From NCBI GenBank assembly GCA_025354865.1, contig JANXMB010000148.1, positions 1 through 58,982 on the forward strand: 58,982 nucleotides of DNA, given 5' to 3'. Under the pieces are notes generated by a model, which searched no databases, had not been told where the DNA came from, and worked only from the letters and a program-made list of their open reading frames with translations. Position numbers and translations under genes: made by a program. Positions 17,559-25,837 of this stretch are shown here, piece after piece (within the stretch, counting starts at the first letter, position 1; the number at the start of each line of letters is the position of its first letter). Source of the DNA: Acetobacteraceae bacterium (GTDB lineage: Bacteria > Pseudomonadota > Alphaproteobacteria > Acetobacterales > Acetobacteraceae).

Positions 17559-18938
17559 TCAGCGCGCGGACGCGCTTTTTTGCGCGATCATCGCCTTGGC
17601 CAGCACCAGACCTTGCTGCAACTGGAAGTCGGTTTCCGCCGGCTTCATCGGATCGTATTTCGGGAAGCCCTCGGGCGGCTTTTTGGGGATCTCGGACACG
17701 ATGGGCGGCAGGTCGGTGCGGGGTTCGACCTTATCCGGCGCGGTGCCGCCTTTGTTGGCGATGATACGGTTCAGATCGGCCTCGCGGTCGCCGCCGAAGC
17801 TGGCCACTTCTTCCCGGGTTTCCGAAACCGAGACTTCCGGCTCGATCCCAAGGCCTTGGATGGATCGGCCGGACGGCGTGTAATACCGCGCCGTGGTCAG
17901 CCGCATCGCGCCGTTGCCGGGCAGCGGGATGACCGTCTGCACCGATCCCTTGCCGAAGCTGCGGGTGCCCAGAAGGATCGCGCGGCGGTGATCCTGCAAC
18001 GCGCCGGCGACAATTTCCGACGCGGACGCCGACCCACCGTTGATCAGCACGACCAGCGGTAGGCCGTTCAGCAGATCGTTGCCTTTGGCATTCCAGCGGT
18101 TGCTTTCCTCGGGGTGCCGGGCGCGGGTGGAAACGATTTCCCCTTTGTCGATGAAGTCGGCCGACACATTGACCGCCTGATCCAGCAACCCACCGGGATT
18201 GTTCCGCAGATCGAGGATCAGCGCCTTCAACTTCCCATCCGACTTCGCGCGCAGCGATCGGATCGCATCGCGCAGGCCGGGATCGGCTTGTTCGGTGAAC
18301 TGCGACAGACGAATGTAGCCAATATTATCGGCCTCCATCCGCGATTTGATCACCTGGATGTGGATGGTTTCCCGGATCAGCACCACTTCCAGCGGCCGGT
18401 CGAGGCCCTGGCGCTTGATCGTCAGGGTAATCTTGGCATTGGGCGGGCCGCGCATCTTTTCGACGGCGTCGTTCAGCGACAAGCCCTGCACCGTCTTGCC
18501 GTCCAGTGCGGTGATGATATCGCCCGATTTGATCCCGGCCCGGAATGCAGGGGTATCGTCGATCGGGGACACGACCTTGATGAAGCCGTTGTCCTGGGTG
18601 ACTTCGATCCCCAGCCCGCCGAACTCGCCCTTGGTCTGAATTTGCATGTCCTTGTACGCTTTCGCGTTCATGTAGGAGCTATGCGCATCCAGCCCGGTCA
18701 GCATGCCGTTGATGCCGTTTTCGATCAGTTCGCGATCGTCGGGCGCCTGCACGTAATCGGCCCTCACCCGTTCGACGACATCGCCGAACTCTTTGAGAAG
18801 CTGGTACATCTGGGCACTGCCGGCCTTCTGCGCGAAGGCGCCGCCAAGCAGACCGGTCGCTGGGGCGACAGTAATACCGGCCACGAATGCCGTGCCGAGC
18901 ATCAAAGCGGTGCGCAGGCGCCGCTGCCGGAAATCCAT
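17559..18938 (-). CDS. ctpA: C-terminal processing peptidase, S41 family
   Basis: A 459-residue periplasmic serine protease. The N-terminus has a signal sequence (RQRRLRTALMLG, hydrophobic to about residue 36). A PDZ domain follows at about 95-180 (GEFGGLGIEVTQDNGFIKVVSPIDDTPAFRAGIKSGD). The S41 core contains LRNNPGGLLDQAV, the catalytic serine in GGSASASEIVAGAL and the lysine in SFGKGSVQT. In other bacteria such enzymes trim proteins or murein hydrolases. Next to it, on the same strand, are an EnvC-like activator and a divergent deacetylase, the usual alphaproteobacterial trio. Confidence 0.95.
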   Translation of the reverse strand: MDFRQRRLRTALMLGTAFVAGITVAPATGLLGGAFAQKAGSAQMYQLLKEFGDVVERVRADYVQAPDDRELIENGINGMLTGLDAHSSYMNAKAYKDMQIQTKGEFGGLGIEVTQDNGFIKVVSPIDDTPAFRAGIKSGDIITALDGKTVQGLSLNDAVEKMRGPPNAKITLTIKRQGLDRPLEVVLIRETIHIQVIKSRMEADNIGYIRLSQFTEQADPGLRDAIRSLRAKSDGKLKALILDLRNNPGGLLDQAVNVSADFIDKGEIVSTRARHPEESNRWNAKGNDLLNGLPLVVLINGGSASASEIVAGALQDHRRAILLGTRSFGKGSVQTVIPLPGNGAMRLTTARYYTPSGRSIQGLGIEPEVSVSETREEVASFGGDREADLNRIIANKGGTAPDKVEPRTDLPPIVSEIPKKPPEGFPKYDPMKPAETDFQLQQGLVLAKAMIAQKSASAR

Positions 18939-18973
18939 ATTTGTATCCCTCTAGCCGCCGCCACGGGGGAGGC

Positions 18974-19027
18974 TTCCACAAACTGCCCTACGGGCCGATG
19001 TTCCACAAACTGCCCTACGGGCCGATG
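18974..19027. repeat. 27-bp direct tandem repeat (two copies)
   Basis: Two identical 27-bp units lie head to tail at 18974-19000 and 19001-19027, each containing ACAAACTGCCCTACGGGCC. They occupy the interval between envC and the ctpA start, so they fall in the presumed ctpA leader or promoter. Each unit holds a short GGGC-rich core; I see no coding role. Confidence 0.85.
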
Positions 19028-19093
19028 AACATTACACTATGAACGCCGCGCCCGCGCCAGCGTCCAGTATTCTTTTGGTAAGATTCGCCCGCC

Positions 19094-20377
19094 CTACCCT
19101 TTGGACCGCAGCCACGCGGCCGGATCGACCGGCTGCCCGTCGCGCCGCAACTCCATATACAGCGCCGGATGCCGGCCGCTACCGCCCGGTTCCCAATGCG
19201 GCATGACCCCCAAAGGCTCCCCCGCTTGCACCGATTGTCCCACCCGGGCGTCCAATCGTTCGAGGCCGGACAAAACCGCGTGATAACCGCCGCCGCAATC
19301 GACGATCAGCAATTGGCCATAGGTGCGGAATTTGTCGGCGAACGCCACCCGACCGCTACAGGGGGCGACAACCCGAGCATTCGGCGGCGCTTGGTACGAT
19401 AGGCCGGTGGCCGGTCCGGCCTCGGTCGGGTCGCCGTAGCTACGGATCACCCGTCCGGCCACCGGGGCTGCCAATTGGCCCTTGCCGGCGCCGCCGCTGC
19501 TCAGGCTCGCGGGGGGATGGGCCAGGGCGGCTTCCCGGGCATGAGCGGCCTCGGCGTCGGCGGCGCGCTTTTGCTTTTCGGCGCGGATTGCGTCCTCGTG
19601 CGCGCGGGCTTCCTCCGCCTTCCGTTCCGCCTCCAACGCCGCCAGCGCTGCCCGCAGCGTCTCTGCTCGGGATGCCTCTGCGGCGCCGCGTTTGGCAGCG
19701 GCATCGCCAGCGGACTCGGCTTGTTGGCGCTTTTCCCTAGCCCCCTCGATCAGGCGATCGAGACCTGCCGCCCGTTCGGCCTGGGCCGCGAGGGCCGATG
19801 CCAGATGCGGCGCTTCGCTGGCGAGCGCGGCGCTGGCGGCATCGATGTCCGCCCGATCCCGCCGCAGGGCCGCAGCCTCGATTTCCACCCGACGCGACAG
19901 GCCCTGCAACACCACGAGGGCGCGCAGCCGATCTTCCGGGGTGGCCGGCACCGCCAGCAACGTCTCCGCCGGATAGAGCGACAGACGCTCGATCAACGGC
20001 AGCAAGGGCTGCATCGCTTCCGCGCGTTTGGCCAGGCGCGCCTCGGCATCGCGGCGACGGGCGGCGAGGGTTTCCATTCGAGCCGCCGCGTCGGCGGTCG
20101 CGACCTCGGTTATGCGGAGGGTTTCCGCCGCTTCGATGCGCGCGCGGGCGAAACGCTGTTCCTCGGCGGTGGCGGCAGCAGCCCGCGCGGCAGCATCCTT
20201 TTGCGCCGTCAACTCCACCGCTCGGGCACGCTCCACCGCGCGCAGATCCTGGGGCGTCGCCGTCGGTTTCGCCGCCGGTTCGGCCCGCACGGCAGGCATC
20301 GGCGACAGGGCCGCAAGGACGGCCGGCAGCAGCAGAACGCGCAGGCTACGCGGCGGGGCGGGCCGCATCGGTGGCAA
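19094..20377 (-). CDS. EnvC-like murein hydrolase activator (LytM/M23 domain)
   Basis: A 427-residue secreted protein. A signal peptide (residues 1-32) is followed by a long alanine- and glutamate-rich coiled coil (about 40-280) and a C-terminal LytM domain from APVAGRVIRSYGDP to the end. The domain appears degenerate: the zinc-binding HxxxD and HxH pairs of active M23 peptidases are not both present (GGGYHAVLSGL, LYMELRRDG). This matches EnvC, which activates amidases rather than cutting murein. Its start overlaps gpmI by 32 bases; an alternative ATG three codons in reduces the overlap. Confidence 0.88.
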   Translation of the reverse strand: MPPMRPAPPRSLRVLLLPAVLAALSPMPAVRAEPAAKPTATPQDLRAVERARAVELTAQKDAAARAAAATAEEQRFARARIEAAETLRITEVATADAAARMETLAARRRDAEARLAKRAEAMQPLLPLIERLSLYPAETLLAVPATPEDRLRALVVLQGLSRRVEIEAAALRRDRADIDAASAALASEAPHLASALAAQAERAAGLDRLIEGAREKRQQAESAGDAAAKRGAAEASRAETLRAALAALEAERKAEEARAHEDAIRAEKQKRAADAEAAHAREAALAHPPASLSSGGAGKGQLAAPVAGRVIRSYGDPTEAGPATGLSYQAPPNARVVAPCSGRVAFADKFRTYGQLLIVDCGGGYHAVLSGLERLDARVGQSVQAGEPLGVMPHWEPGGSGRHPALYMELRRDGQPVDPAAWLRSKG

Positions 20378-21893
20378 ACAGCGGGGTTCCGGTCATCTCG
20401 GCCGGTTGCGCCAGCCCCATCAGCGACAGCAGCGTCGGGGCGACATCGGCCAGGATCCCGTCCCGCAACATCGTCGCGTCGCTGCCCATCAGCAGGACCG
20501 GCACCAGATTGGTGGTGTGGGATGTATGCGGCCCCTGGCTGACGGGGTCGTACATGGTTTCGCAATTGCCGTGATCGGCGGTAACCAGCAGCGCGCCGCC
20601 TTTGGCTTGCACGGCGGCGGCAATCCGGCCCAGGCCGATATCGACCGCTTCCACCGCCGCAATCGCCGCGTCCAGCTTGCCGGTGTGACCGACCATGTCG
20701 GGATTGGCATAGTTCAACACGATCAGATCGTATTGTTCGCCGCCGATCGCCGCGACCGCCTTGTCGGTCAGTTTTCCGGCCGACATAGCCGGTTGCAGAT
20801 CGTAGGTTTTCACCTTGGGCGAAGGCTCCAGATAGCGGTCTTCGCCCGGATACTCCTTCTCCCACCCGCCATTGAGAAAGAATGTCACGTGGGCGAATTT
20901 CTCGGTTTCTGCCATGCGAAGCTGGGTGCGTCCGGCATCGGACACCACCTGCCCCAATACGTTCGGCAGCGGCACGGGGCTGAGGATGCTGCCCATCAGC
21001 GGCGCCAGCGCATCGGAATACCGCGTCATCCCGACCGCCGCCGCGAACCGGATCGGCTGCGGACGGGCGAACCCATCGAATGCCGGGTCGAGCAACGCGG
21101 TCATAATCTCCCGCACCCGATCTGCGCGGAAATTGAAACACAGAATGCCGTCGCCGTCCCGCATGCCGGCATAATCGCCAATTGCCGACGCGGGTAGATT
21201 TTCGTCGGTCTGACCTGCCTCGTAGCCGGCGCGTACCGCCGCCAGCGCATCGGGGTAGCGTTTGCCATCGGCCCCGACCAGGACCGCGTAAGCCTGGGCG
21301 ACGCGATCCCAGTTCTTATCTCGGTCCATCGCCCAGAATCGGCCGGTTACGGTGGCAATCGGGACATCGGCCGGCAGATCGCGCAACAACCCCGTGAGAT
21401 CGTCGAGCGACGATTTCGGCGGGGTATCGCGCCCATCGGTGAACGCATGCACCACCGTCGGAATCCCCTCGGCTCGGAGCACCTTGGCGAGGTCGGCGGC
21501 GTTGTCCTGGTGCGCATGCACCCCACCAGGGGACGCCAAACCCATCAGATGGCAAGTGCCACCGGTTTTGCGCAGTTGGCTCACGAGGTTGCCGAAGGCG
21601 GCGATTTTGGCGATCGAGCCGTCCGACACGGCATCCTTAACCCGTTTGAAATCCTGTTCGACCACCCGCCCGGCGCCGATGTTCTGATGCCCGGCCTCCG
21701 AATTGCCCATCTGGCCGACGGGCAGGCCGGCATAGGGGCCGAAGGTTTTCAGGAAGGCGTGCGGGCAATGCGCCCAGAGCCGGTCGAAGTTCGGTTTGCG
21801 GGCATGGGTGACGGCATTGTCCGGCGTGTTCTCCCGCCAGCCGAACCCGTCCAGGATGACCAGCATCACCGGCCGGGTCGTCTGTACTGCCAT
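20346..21893 (-). CDS. gpmI: 2,3-bisphosphoglycerate-independent phosphoglycerate mutase
   Basis: A 515-residue glycolytic enzyme interconverting 3- and 2-phosphoglycerate through a phosphoserine. The early LVILDGFGWR metal site, the catalytic serine in GNSEAGHQNIGAGR (about residues 61-74), FTDGRDTPP, TVTGRFWAMDRDKNWDR, NYANPDMVGHTG and TADHGNCE are all present, supplying the two-manganese site. The length is standard. It lies upstream of envC and ctpA, a common alphaproteobacterial order. Confidence 0.97.
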   Translation of the reverse strand: MAVQTTRPVMLVILDGFGWRENTPDNAVTHARKPNFDRLWAHCPHAFLKTFGPYAGLPVGQMGNSEAGHQNIGAGRVVEQDFKRVKDAVSDGSIAKIAAFGNLVSQLRKTGGTCHLMGLASPGGVHAHQDNAADLAKVLRAEGIPTVVHAFTDGRDTPPKSSLDDLTGLLRDLPADVPIATVTGRFWAMDRDKNWDRVAQAYAVLVGADGKRYPDALAAVRAGYEAGQTDENLPASAIGDYAGMRDGDGILCFNFRADRVREIMTALLDPAFDGFARPQPIRFAAAVGMTRYSDALAPLMGSILSPVPLPNVLGQVVSDAGRTQLRMAETEKFAHVTFFLNGGWEKEYPGEDRYLEPSPKVKTYDLQPAMSAGKLTDKAVAAIGGEQYDLIVLNYANPDMVGHTGKLDAAIAAVEAVDIGLGRIAAAVQAKGGALLVTADHGNCETMYDPVSQGPHTSHTTNLVPVLLMGSDATMLRDGILADVAPTLLSLMGLAQPAEMTGTPLFATDAARPAA

Positions 21894-21918
21894 CGTCGCC
21901 CTCTCGTCAGCGGGAAAT

Positions 21919-21942
21919 CCCGAGCGCTGCGTAGCGCTCGGG
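21919..21942. other. Perfect 10-bp hairpin between gpmI and the GlcG-like gene
   Basis: CCCGAGCGCT at 21919-21928 pairs with AGCGCTCGGG at 21933-21942 around a GCGT loop. It lies between two minus-strand genes, just upstream of the gpmI start. On the minus strand only a short ATTTC follows, so it is a weak intrinsic terminator or a processing and stability element. Confidence 0.55.
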
Positions 21943-21958
21943 GTCGTCGCTTACAAGA

Positions 21959-22531
21959 TCACTTGGTGGCGATCGCTTCCAGCCCGGCCTTCGCGGTCAC
22001 CGCATCCTGGCTGGACAAGCCGCCGCTGGCGCCGATTGCGCCGATCAGTTTGCCACCGACGACGATCGGGAATCCGCCCTCGGACGGCGCGCCGTTGGTC
22101 AGCGCCATCAAGCCGAGGACCGAGGGGCGGCCGCCACTATTCACCGCATCTTCGAACACTTTGCTGGGGCGGCGATATTGCGCCGCAGTCCGCGCCTTGC
22201 CTTGGGAGATGGCGATCGACGCGTATTGCGTGCCGTCCATCGTGGCGTGCGCCACCAGATTGCCGGCGGGATCGACGACGCTGATCGACATTTTCCAGTT
22301 GTGTTTCTTCGCTTCGGCTGCAGCGGCGGCGATCGCCTTGTGGGCGACGTCCATGGAAATGGGGGCGCCGTAGGGGATGTCGAACGGCATGACCTCGGGG
22401 ACTGCGGGCGCGGCGGGGGCCGCAGGGACAGGTGCGGCGGCAGGGGCGGCGGCGGGCGCCTGCGCCTGGGCAGCGGAACCGGCGAGAATGGTCGCGGCGA
22501 TCGCCGCGAGAATGAGACGATGAGTCGGCAT
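21959..22531 (-). CDS. Secreted GlcG/HbpS-family protein
   Basis: A 190-residue protein with a signal peptide (THRLILAAIAATILAGSAAQAQ), an alanine-proline linker and a GlcG/HbpS domain from about residue 60. The family signature is visible in WKMSISVVDPAGNLVAHATMDG, SIAISQGKARTAA and GGFPIVVGGKLIGAIGASGG. HbpS binds heme and some relatives bind cobalamin or act in glycolate loci; ligand unknown here. I chose the ATG at 22531 because it starts the signal peptide and has a GGGAG site; the open frame runs further upstream without homology. Confidence 0.85.
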   Translation of the reverse strand: MPTHRLILAAIAATILAGSAAQAQAPAAAPAAAPVPAAPAAPAVPEVMPFDIPYGAPISMDVAHKAIAAAAAEAKKHNWKMSISVVDPAGNLVAHATMDGTQYASIAISQGKARTAAQYRRPSKVFEDAVNSGGRPSVLGLMALTNGAPSEGGFPIVVGGKLIGAIGASGGLSSQDAVTAKAGLEAIATK

Positions 22532-22979
22532 AATGTGATCGCTCCCTGTATGTTCGGTTTTGTTTCGACGCCCGCCGTCGGTATGGGTTCGACGCCTCGG
22601 CGGGCGCATCATTCCGTAAGCCGGGCAACAAAATCCGACAAGGGCACAGCGGGCTTCTACGCGGGTTTTGGCGACACACGGCCGGCGAGCGCGGCGCGGC
22701 AGATTTCGTCGCCCGGAAGCGGGGCAGCGTCGGGGCCACGCAACGAACAAGGCATCGCCGGGGCGCCTAAAACACGGGCGCACCAGATGCAGGTGGAACG
22801 GCAATCGTCGTTCGGCACGGCGGAACTCCCCATGTAATTGATAAAAGGTATATGATAGATTGATCCCAAAGGAAAGTGGGAACGCACGGCGGGCCGAACG
22901 CCGACCCAAAACGACCACGGATTGCCGCCGCGACGGGGCGGCGGTAGCTTGCGCCACCGCACCGGAGGGAGATCCCGTC
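22532..22979. other. Divergent intergenic region before the F420 module
   Basis: About 448 bases separate the GlcG-like gene from the divergent fgd-like gene. A markedly AT-rich patch at about 22834-22870 (TAATTGATAAAAGGTATATG and onward) is a plausible promoter area but no convincing pair of boxes could be fixed. A minus-strand frame ending near 22657 encodes a cysteine-containing stretch but lacks a ribosome site. Confidence 0.4.
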
Positions 22980-23984
22980 ATGCTCAAGCTTGGCTACAAG
23001 GCGTCAGCCGAACAATTCGCACCGAAACCGCTGCTGGATTTTTCCGTGCTGGCCGAGCAGTGCGGATTCGATAGCGTGTTTATCAGCGATCACTTCCAGC
23101 CTTGGAAGCACACGGACGGGCATGCCCCCTCGGCTTTGGCCTGGATGGGCGCGCTGGGCGCCAGCACGTCCCGCATCGTGATGGGCACGTCGGTCCTGAC
23201 CCCGACCTTCCGCTACCACCCGTCGATCGTGGCGCAGGTGTTCGGCACTCTGGGCTCGATGTTTCCCGACCGGGTGATCCTGGGCGTCGGCACCGGCGAA
23301 GGCCTGAACGAGGTGCCGGCGATGGGCATCGTCTGGCCGGAAACCAAGGAACGCTTCGCCCGCATGCGGGAAGCCCTGACCCTGATCCGCAAACTGTGGT
23401 CCGAAGACCGGGTCAGCTTCGAAGGCGAGTTCTACCGCACCGAGAATGCAACCATCTACGACAAGCCGAAGACCCCGGTCCCCATCTACGTCGCCGGCGC
23501 CGGTCCGGCGGTGGCCAAATACGCCGGACGGATGGCCGAAGGCTTTATCTGCACGTCCGGCAAGGCGTGGAAACTGTACAACGAGACGTTGCTGCCCAAC
23601 GTGCAGGAAGGTCTGGGCCTGTCCAGCAAGCCGAAGCCGAACTACGACCGCATGATCGAGATGAAGGTGTCGTTCGATACCGACAAGGATCGCGCGTTGC
23701 AGGACACTCGGCACTGGGCGGCTCTGGCGTTGACCCCGGAAGAAAAAATGTCGGTGGAAGACCCGGTTGAGATGGAACGCCTCGCCGATGCGCTGCCGGT
23801 GGAACGCGCCGCGAGCCGGTGGATCGTGTCGAACGATCCCGACGAGCACATCGAGCGGATCAAGCCCTACATCGAGATGGGCTTCCGCCATCTGGTGTTC
23901 CACGCGCCCGGCCCGGATCAGGCCCGCTTCCTCAAGCTCTACGGGGAACAGGTCCTGCCGAAGCTCCGTGCTCGGTTCGATTGA
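22980..23984 (+). CDS. fgd: F420-dependent glucose-6-phosphate dehydrogenase-like LLM enzyme
   Basis: A 334-residue luciferase-like enzyme matching mycobacterial Fgd1 in length and motifs: KLGYKASAEQFAP, SDHFQPW, TSVLTPTFRY, VGTGE, AGAGPAVAKYAGR, FICTSGK, RWIV, HLVFHAPGPDQ. Residues equivalent to the Fgd1 active site (His40, Trp44, Glu109) are His38, Trp42 and Glu107. Those that hold the sugar phosphate (Lys198, Lys259, Arg283) are Lys195, Lys256 and Arg280. It should oxidise glucose-6-phosphate to 6-phosphogluconolactone with reduction of F420. The ATG at 22980 follows GGAGGGA. It heads the cofE-cofD-cofC run. A related sugar-phosphate specificity cannot be excluded. Confidence 0.85.
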   Translation: MLKLGYKASAEQFAPKPLLDFSVLAEQCGFDSVFISDHFQPWKHTDGHAPSALAWMGALGASTSRIVMGTSVLTPTFRYHPSIVAQVFGTLGSMFPDRVILGVGTGEGLNEVPAMGIVWPETKERFARMREALTLIRKLWSEDRVSFEGEFYRTENATIYDKPKTPVPIYVAGAGPAVAKYAGRMAEGFICTSGKAWKLYNETLLPNVQEGLGLSSKPKPNYDRMIEMKVSFDTDKDRALQDTRHWAALALTPEEKMSVEDPVEMERLADALPVERAASRWIVSNDPDEHIERIKPYIEMGFRHLVFHAPGPDQARFLKLYGEQVLPKLRARFD

Positions 23985-24055
23985 CCGCATCCGTGCTTCT
24001 CTCGCGCGTTCTGGCGGGCGACGGCCTGCCATTTGCGACCGGTCCGATGGCACCC

Positions 24056-24119
24056 CGGCGCGGCTGGGTCGGCTCGCGCCATCGGCGCGGCTGGGTCGAC
24101 TCGTGCCATCGGCGCGGCC
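24056..24119. repeat. 27-bp tandem repeat upstream of cofE
   Basis: Two 27-bp units (24056-24082 and 24083-24109, two mismatches) and a 10-base third partial copy lie between fgd and cofE. Each starts CGGCGCGGCTGGGTCG. They are in phase with an upstream extension of the cofE frame and would encode a nine-residue GSARAIGAA-type repeat, but the cofE homology starts later. Confidence 0.75.
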
Positions 24120-24134
24120 GCCCGGTCTGATCGG

Positions 24135-24902
24135 ATGGCCGCCCGCCTCGAACTTTTCGCGATCCCGGACTTCCCCATGGTGCAGGAGGGCGATCCCCTC
24201 CCGACCTTGATCGCCGATGGGTTGCGCCGCGCCGATCTGACACTGCAAGACGGCGATGTCGTCGTGTTGGCGCAGAAAATCGTGTCCAAATCCGAAGGGC
24301 GCAGCGTCGATCTGGCCACCGTCGAACCGACCGAAGCGGCGATCGCTCTGGCCGAGGAAGTGGGCAAAGACCCCCGCATCGTCCAGGTCGTGCTGTCGGA
24401 ATCGGTCAAGGTCGTGCGCAGCCGGCCCAACCTGATGATCATGCAGCACCGGCTGGGTTTCGTGATGGCCAATGCCGGCGTGGACCAATCCAACGTCGCC
24501 CCAACCGATGACGTGCAACGTGCGCTGCTGCTGCCGCTGGACCCCGACGGATCCGCCGAAACCATCCGATCAGCGTTGGCGGAGCGATTGGGGGTGAAAC
24601 TGGGGGTGGTGATCAGCGACAGTTTCGGCCGCCCCTGGCGCCGCGGCACGGCCGGGGTCGCGATCGGGTGCGCCGGGTTGCCGTCCTTCATCGACCTGCG
24701 CGGCCACCCCGATCTGTTCGGCCGCATCCTGGAAGTCAGCATTGTCGGTTTCGTCGATGAAATCGCCGCCGCCGCATCGCTGCTGCAAGGCCAGGCGGCC
24801 GAGGGCCAGCCGGTCGTCGTCGTTCGCGGTCTAACCTGGACCGCACCCGAGGCGCCGGTCAAAGAGCTGGTTCGCCCCCCCGAGGAGGATCTGTTCCAGT
24901 GA
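24135..24902 (+). CDS. cofE: Coenzyme F420-0:L-glutamate ligase
   Basis: A 255-residue CofE/FbiB-N domain enzyme that adds glutamate to F420-0 using GTP. DGDVVVLAQKIVSKSEGR near residue 35, VLSESVKVVRSR, the metal-binding GFVMANAGVDQSN and VVISDSFGRPWRRGTAGVAIG are all family signatures. It is a single-domain form without the C-terminal nitroreductase-like domain of mycobacterial FbiB, so F420-0 dehydration or reduction must be handled by another protein. I start it at the ATG at 24135, where homology begins. Its stop overlaps the cofD GTG start in a GTGA. Confidence 0.94.
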   Translation: MAARLELFAIPDFPMVQEGDPLPTLIADGLRRADLTLQDGDVVVLAQKIVSKSEGRSVDLATVEPTEAAIALAEEVGKDPRIVQVVLSESVKVVRSRPNLMIMQHRLGFVMANAGVDQSNVAPTDDVQRALLLPLDPDGSAETIRSALAERLGVKLGVVISDSFGRPWRRGTAGVAIGCAGLPSFIDLRGHPDLFGRILEVSIVGFVDEIAAAASLLQGQAAEGQPVVVVRGLTWTAPEAPVKELVRPPEEDLFQ

Positions 24903-25837
24903 TTATAGCCCTGTCCGGCGGGGTGGGCGGCGCGAAGCTTGCCCTCGGTCTGTCCCGCATTCTGCCGCCGGAAGAACTGATGGTGGTCGTCAATACCGGC
25001 GACGATTTCGAACATCTGGGGCTGTCCATCTCCCCCGACATCGACACCGTGACATACACCCTGTCGGGGTTGGCGAATCGGGAACTCGGCTGGGGTCGGC
25101 ACGACGAGACTTGGTCGTTCATGGAGACCATGGAAAGCCTGGGCGGGGAGACATGGTTTCGCCTCGGTGATCGCGATGTGGCGCTGCACGTGGTGCGCAC
25201 CCGCCGCCTGCGCGCCGGGGAAACGCTGTCGGCGGTCACCGCCGATCTGTGCAAACGCCTGGGCATCGGCCCGCGGGTGATACCGATGACCGACGACCGG
25301 GTGCGCACAAGGCTGCTGACCGACGCCGGTTGGCTCGATTTCCAAGACTATTTCGTCAACCGCAAATGCGAGCCGGTGGTGCGCGAACTGGCCTTCGAAG
25401 GCGCGGCGGAGGCGACACCGCATCCCGCATTCATGGCGGCTTTGGCCGATCCGGCGCTGCAAGCCGTGGTCATCTGCCCATCCAACCCATTCATCAGCGT
25501 CGAACCGATCCTGGCCATTCCCGGCGTGCGCGACGCACTCGCCAACTGCAAAGCCCCGATCATCGCCGTGTCCCCCATCATTGCCGGCCGAGCGGTCAAG
25601 GGGCCGACCGCGAAGATGATGACCGAACTCGGGATCGATCCGTCCGCCGGTTCGGTCGCGCACCGCTATGCCGACTTGCTCGACGGCTACGTCATCGACC
25701 ATGCCGACATGGCCGAAGTGGTGTCGATCGACGCCCGCGTCACCCTGGCACAGACCATGATGACCACGATCGAGGACCGGGAGGCCCTTGCCCGCACCGT
25801 GCTGGAGGCCGCCGCCGTGCTGCGGCGTCGCAAGTGA
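24899..25837 (+). CDS. cofD: 2-phospho-L-lactate transferase family protein
   Basis: A 312-residue CofD/FbiA enzyme that transfers a phospholactyl, phosphoenolpyruvyl or related group from the GDP- or GTP-activated donor to FO, giving F420-0 or its dehydro form. The N-terminal GGVGGAKLALGL loop, VNTGDDFEHLGLSISPDIDT, LGDRD, PMTDDRVRT, CPSNPFISVEPIL and SPIIAGRAVKGPTAKMM are all diagnostic. It starts with GTG overlapping cofE and ends in a GTGA overlapping cofC, which implies a tightly coupled operon. Confidence 0.96.
   Translation: MIIALSGGVGGAKLALGLSRILPPEELMVVVNTGDDFEHLGLSISPDIDTVTYTLSGLANRELGWGRHDETWSFMETMESLGGETWFRLGDRDVALHVVRTRRLRAGETLSAVTADLCKRLGIGPRVIPMTDDRVRTRLLTDAGWLDFQDYFVNRKCEPVVRELAFEGAAEATPHPAFMAALADPALQAVVICPSNPFISVEPILAIPGVRDALANCKAPIIAVSPIIAGRAVKGPTAKMMTELGIDPSAGSVAHRYADLLDGYVIDHADMAEVVSIDARVTLAQTMMTTIEDREALARTVLEAAAVLRRRK

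Noticed and set aside
22657-22962. Minus-strand frame with a CxxxCxxC cluster upstream of fgd.
   Set aside because: No ribosome site and no recognised family; the region is better explained as promoter and leader DNA.
21959-22987. Longer version of the GlcG-like protein with a 152-residue N-terminal extension.
   Set aside because: The extension has no homology, and the internal ATG at 22531 begins a clean signal peptide with a ribosome site.
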